From UBA8389 sp942493385 (GTDB taxonomy: Bacteria; Bacteroidota; Bacteroidia; Bacteroidales; UBA1402): 64,000 nt of DNA. Positions within the stretch are counted from its first letter, which is position 1. Every line of letters begins with the position of its first letter. The position numbers were made by a program, and so were the translations under genes. This document shows positions 62,128 to 64,000 of the stretch, piece by piece. The notes beneath the pieces are model-generated. The model did no database searches, was not told where the DNA came from, and worked only from the letters and a program-made list of their open reading frames with translations. The DNA is taken from positions 1,736,001 to 1,800,000 of the forward strand of contig OW818699.1 in the NCBI GenBank assembly GCA_942493385.1. Reading direction: 5' to 3'.

Positions 62128-63381
62128 ATGAAGTTTCCTGCAATTATTCTGGTATCAATAACCTTGCTTTATTTAAGCGGTTGTAGAAGTAAAACACTAA
62201 ATCTTGATTATTCATCAGATTTCAGTTCAATACAAAGCCGCGATGAGGATTACTATTATACTCATTACGATTCAAGCATATTTTATAATGATAAGAATGT
62301 TACAGTAGAAGAAGCTAGTAGTATACCATTTGATTACATTAAAATTGTAGATATTAGTTCCTTGAATCTTGGTGAGCCATCGGATGTTGACACACGATAT
62401 TTTGATTTTTCAACAGTTTCATTATACAAAGAGGATGAACAACTAATAGTCAAGGTCACAAATTCTAGCAACGATTCAAATGTAAAATATGTGCGTACTG
62501 GAATTTATTCTGGAAGTTATGTTAAAAGTGATAAGTATAAGAACAAGTGGGTAATTTTGTATGTTGATGATTTGTTGGATAATTTTTATATCGAAGGTTA
62601 TTGGATAGCAATATCAAATGATTTTGGTAAATCATGGAAGAGATATTATACTGGACTAACACAAAATCGATATTACGATTTAAAGCAAAATTCCAGAATA
62701 CCACTATTGAAAGATTCAGAAACAATGCAAATTGAAGGCATGATTGTACGTTCTGTTTATGATTCAGTTCGTTATTCTAAGACAGACACGATACAAGATA
62801 ATATTGCAATCCAGTTCGATCTAAATAAACTTATTCAAGATTCTGATAACGATGGTTTAACAGATGTTATTGAAGCAAAGTTGCTAACAAATCCTCATAA
62901 CAAAGACACTGATGGTGATGGTGTTTGTGACTTATTAGATACGAACCCTCGATATAAAAGTATTAGGTCAGATAAGGTCATCCTATATGAGACATTGCTT
63001 GAGAATATTAATTGGGATAAGCAAGATATTTTTAGCGGTATAACACAGGATTTGGATTTGACTAGAATCCCTAAACATAAAAAGGAAGTCTCAACATTTG
63101 AATTTGTAAGAATTTTAGTGACAGATGATAGTGAAATATTAGGTTTGGATCCCCATAAATCCAGGATGATAATTATGTCTTCAAGTGAATATAAGACATA
63201 TATACACAAGTATCCAAGTCACTCAAATGTTTACTTTTGTTCGCCAATGTTTAGATGTGATGATTTAAAGAATGCCTCAAAAATCAACATTGAATTTTTT
63301 CCAAGCCAATTATATTTCTTAGTTACAAAAACAAAGAATGGATGGTTGATAAAGGGAAAAGTATCTCATTACATAACATAA
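62128..63381 (+). CDS. Cassette 13: lipoprotein with thrombospondin type 3-like calcium repeats
   Basis: The protein has 417 residues with a lipobox (LLYLSGCRS). Residues about 235-275 hold two Ca-binding loops (DSDNDGLTDVIEAKLLTNP and DTDGDGVCDLLDTNP). The domain before these (about 60-220: WVILYVDDLLDNFYIEGYWI) and after are not recognised. The ATG lies only 26 bases after the cassette junction, so this cassette has almost no leader and may depend on read-through. Confidence 0.8.
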   Translation: MKFPAIILVSITLLYLSGCRSKTLNLDYSSDFSSIQSRDEDYYYTHYDSSIFYNDKNVTVEEASSIPFDYIKIVDISSLNLGEPSDVDTRYFDFSTVSLYKEDEQLIVKVTNSSNDSNVKYVRTGIYSGSYVKSDKYKNKWVILYVDDLLDNFYIEGYWIAISNDFGKSWKRYYTGLTQNRYYDLKQNSRIPLLKDSETMQIEGMIVRSVYDSVRYSKTDTIQDNIAIQFDLNKLIQDSDNDGLTDVIEAKLLTNPHNKDTDGDGVCDLLDTNPRYKSIRSDKVILYETLLENINWDKQDIFSGITQDLDLTRIPKHKKEVSTFEFVRILVTDDSEILGLDPHKSRMIIMSSSEYKTYIHKYPSHSNVYFCSPMFRCDDLKNASKINIEFFPSQLYFLVTKTKNGWLIKGKVSHYIT

Positions 63382-63398
63382 TAAAAAGAAAAATTAAC

Positions 63399-63475
63399 TG
63401 CAGCTAACATCAGCTAAGCCACAGTAAACCAATGAAATACATTGGTTTCCCGCGCCCTAGCTACCCGTTATGCCC
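63399..63475 (+). other. attC13
   Basis: R'' TGCAGCTAAC (63399-63408) pairs with cassette 13's start (GTTAGCTGCA at 62101). R' GTTATGCCC begins at 63467 and starts cassette 14. Confidence 0.93.
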
Positions 63476-63643
63476 AATTTTAGAATCGCGTTATTTTGGA
63501 CCTTGCAATTGTGAAACAAACAGCCTCAGATAATTTGCAAGGTTCGTATTTGAAGATTGTTAACTTAGAGAATTTCCGAATAATTATATTAAACTCAGTC
63601 ATTTGAAGCTGCAGATTTCAGATCGACATTTTAACCTCAAGAA

Positions 63644-64000
63644 ATGAAAGATATCTTTCGATTAGTTGGATTTATGATTTTTATAGTCCTCATGACAAGT
63701 GGTAGTGCTTATCAACCTCAAATGGTCGATATTTCATTACTAAATGAAAAGTCGGATTTGAGAATAGACTTAGGACATTCGTTTCTTTCATCAAATAACC
63801 TTACAGTGACGTATGCATTAAAAGATAATATCGCTTTGCAAGTATATGGTAATTTTGGGTTAAATGATGTTTCGCATATTCAGGCTGCATCTGGCTATTT
63901 TTTGGAGATTGGGGACAAAAGCATTTTGGAGTGTTATGTCGGTGTTGGGAATGGTCATGCCAATTTTGATTACAATTCATTAAGAAATATGGGTACATAT
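63644..64000 (+). CDS. Cassette 14: outer-membrane barrel-like protein, 3' end outside window
   Basis: The first 119 residues are visible and run off the window. They align with cassette 6: hydrophobic signal (LVGFMIFIVLMTSGSAYQ), then PQMVDISLLNEKSDLRIDLG, LQVYGNFG, and LECYVGVGNGHANFDYNS. The two genes differ along their length, so they are old paralogues rather than a recent copy. Its leader (63468-63643) has the conserved cassette leader start. Confidence 0.75.
   Translation, partial: MKDIFRLVGFMIFIVLMTSGSAYQPQMVDISLLNEKSDLRIDLGHSFLSSNNLTVTYALKDNIALQVYGNFGLNDVSHIQAASGYFLEIGDKSILECYVGVGNGHANFDYNSLRNMGTY

Larger units (their letters stand above)
47858..64000 (+). mobile_element. Integron-type gene cassette array, 14 cassettes (last one partial)
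   Basis: Thirteen attC sites separate 14 cassettes. For each complete cassette the first 7-10 bases (TTRRRY side) are the reverse complement of the R'' box at its own 3' end; for example cassette 8 starts TTAGTGGTC and ends GACCACTAAC. That linkage arises only when circular cassettes insert at G/TT. Twelve sites share one sequence with a 9-bp hairpin stem and AAATA loop, as in sedentary chromosomal integrons. Cassettes are AT-rich, encode + strand genes except cassette 12, and mostly encode exported proteins. The right end lies beyond the window. Confidence 0.93.

Noticed and set aside
49410..63475. Regular near-identical repeats could be a CRISPR array
   Set aside because: Repeats are about 75-80 bases apart by 0.9-1.6 kb with genes between, and their ends co-vary with cassette starts. 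That is attC behaviour, not CRISPR.

Overview
The window comes from a Bacteroidota chromosome. SusC/SusD pairs, type IX secretion C-terminal tails and TAnnTTTG promoter boxes all point there. It has three very different parts.

Part 1 (1-26.66 kb, + strand) is a pectin utilisation locus that looks aimed at rhamnogalacturonan II (RG-II). It holds the end of one SusD protein, a T9SS-type secreted protein, a beta-helix lipoprotein, a complete SusC/SusD pair and a PL1 pectate lyase. A tightly spaced run of five catabolic genes follows: DapA-type aldolase, sodium/solute symporter, iron-type alcohol dehydrogenase, PdxA2-type dehydrogenase and DUF1537 kinase. After these come GH28, an alpha/beta-hydrolase esterase, GH95, GH140 (apiosidase family) and GH78. 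The five catabolic genes together fit a complete route for the RG-II sugar Dha: aldol cleavage to pyruvate plus a C4 uronate, reduction to D-threonate, phosphorylation, then oxidative decarboxylation to DHAP. This pathway is my inference.

Part 2 (26.7-39.8 kb, - strand) encodes CsbD, three proteins with DUF3494 (ice-binding-like) domains, an OmpA-type protein and small envelope proteins. It also has an AraC regulator, a soluble hybrid histidine kinase with eight 21-residue coiled-coil repeats, and a response regulator. Three operons here share one promoter layout, RTGTAAS-N22-ACCTTTG. A HigB/HigA-like toxin-antitoxin pair closes the part.

Part 3 (39.9-64 kb) is an accessory region. A tyrosine recombinase with three HARP-like repeats is split by a 1,366-bp IS256-type element that left an 8-bp target duplication. 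The parts rejoin in frame to 678 residues. Next is a zone of broken and chimeric antitoxin and nucleotidyltransferase genes around an IS110-type transposase. From 47,858 to the window end lies an integron-type cassette array: 13 attC sites and 14 cassettes, the last one cut by the window edge. In every complete cassette the 5' end is the reverse complement of its own 3' attC R'' box, which is the signature of integron cassettes. Twelve attC sites are almost identical and one differs. The genes are AT-rich and mostly encode exported, lipoprotein or membrane proteins of unknown function, plus a SUKH protein, a non-specific nuclease and a reversed toxin-antitoxin pair. Many cassettes also share a conserved 5' leader, which is unusual. 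No canonical IntI is visible; the HARP-recombinase is the only candidate integrase in the window.
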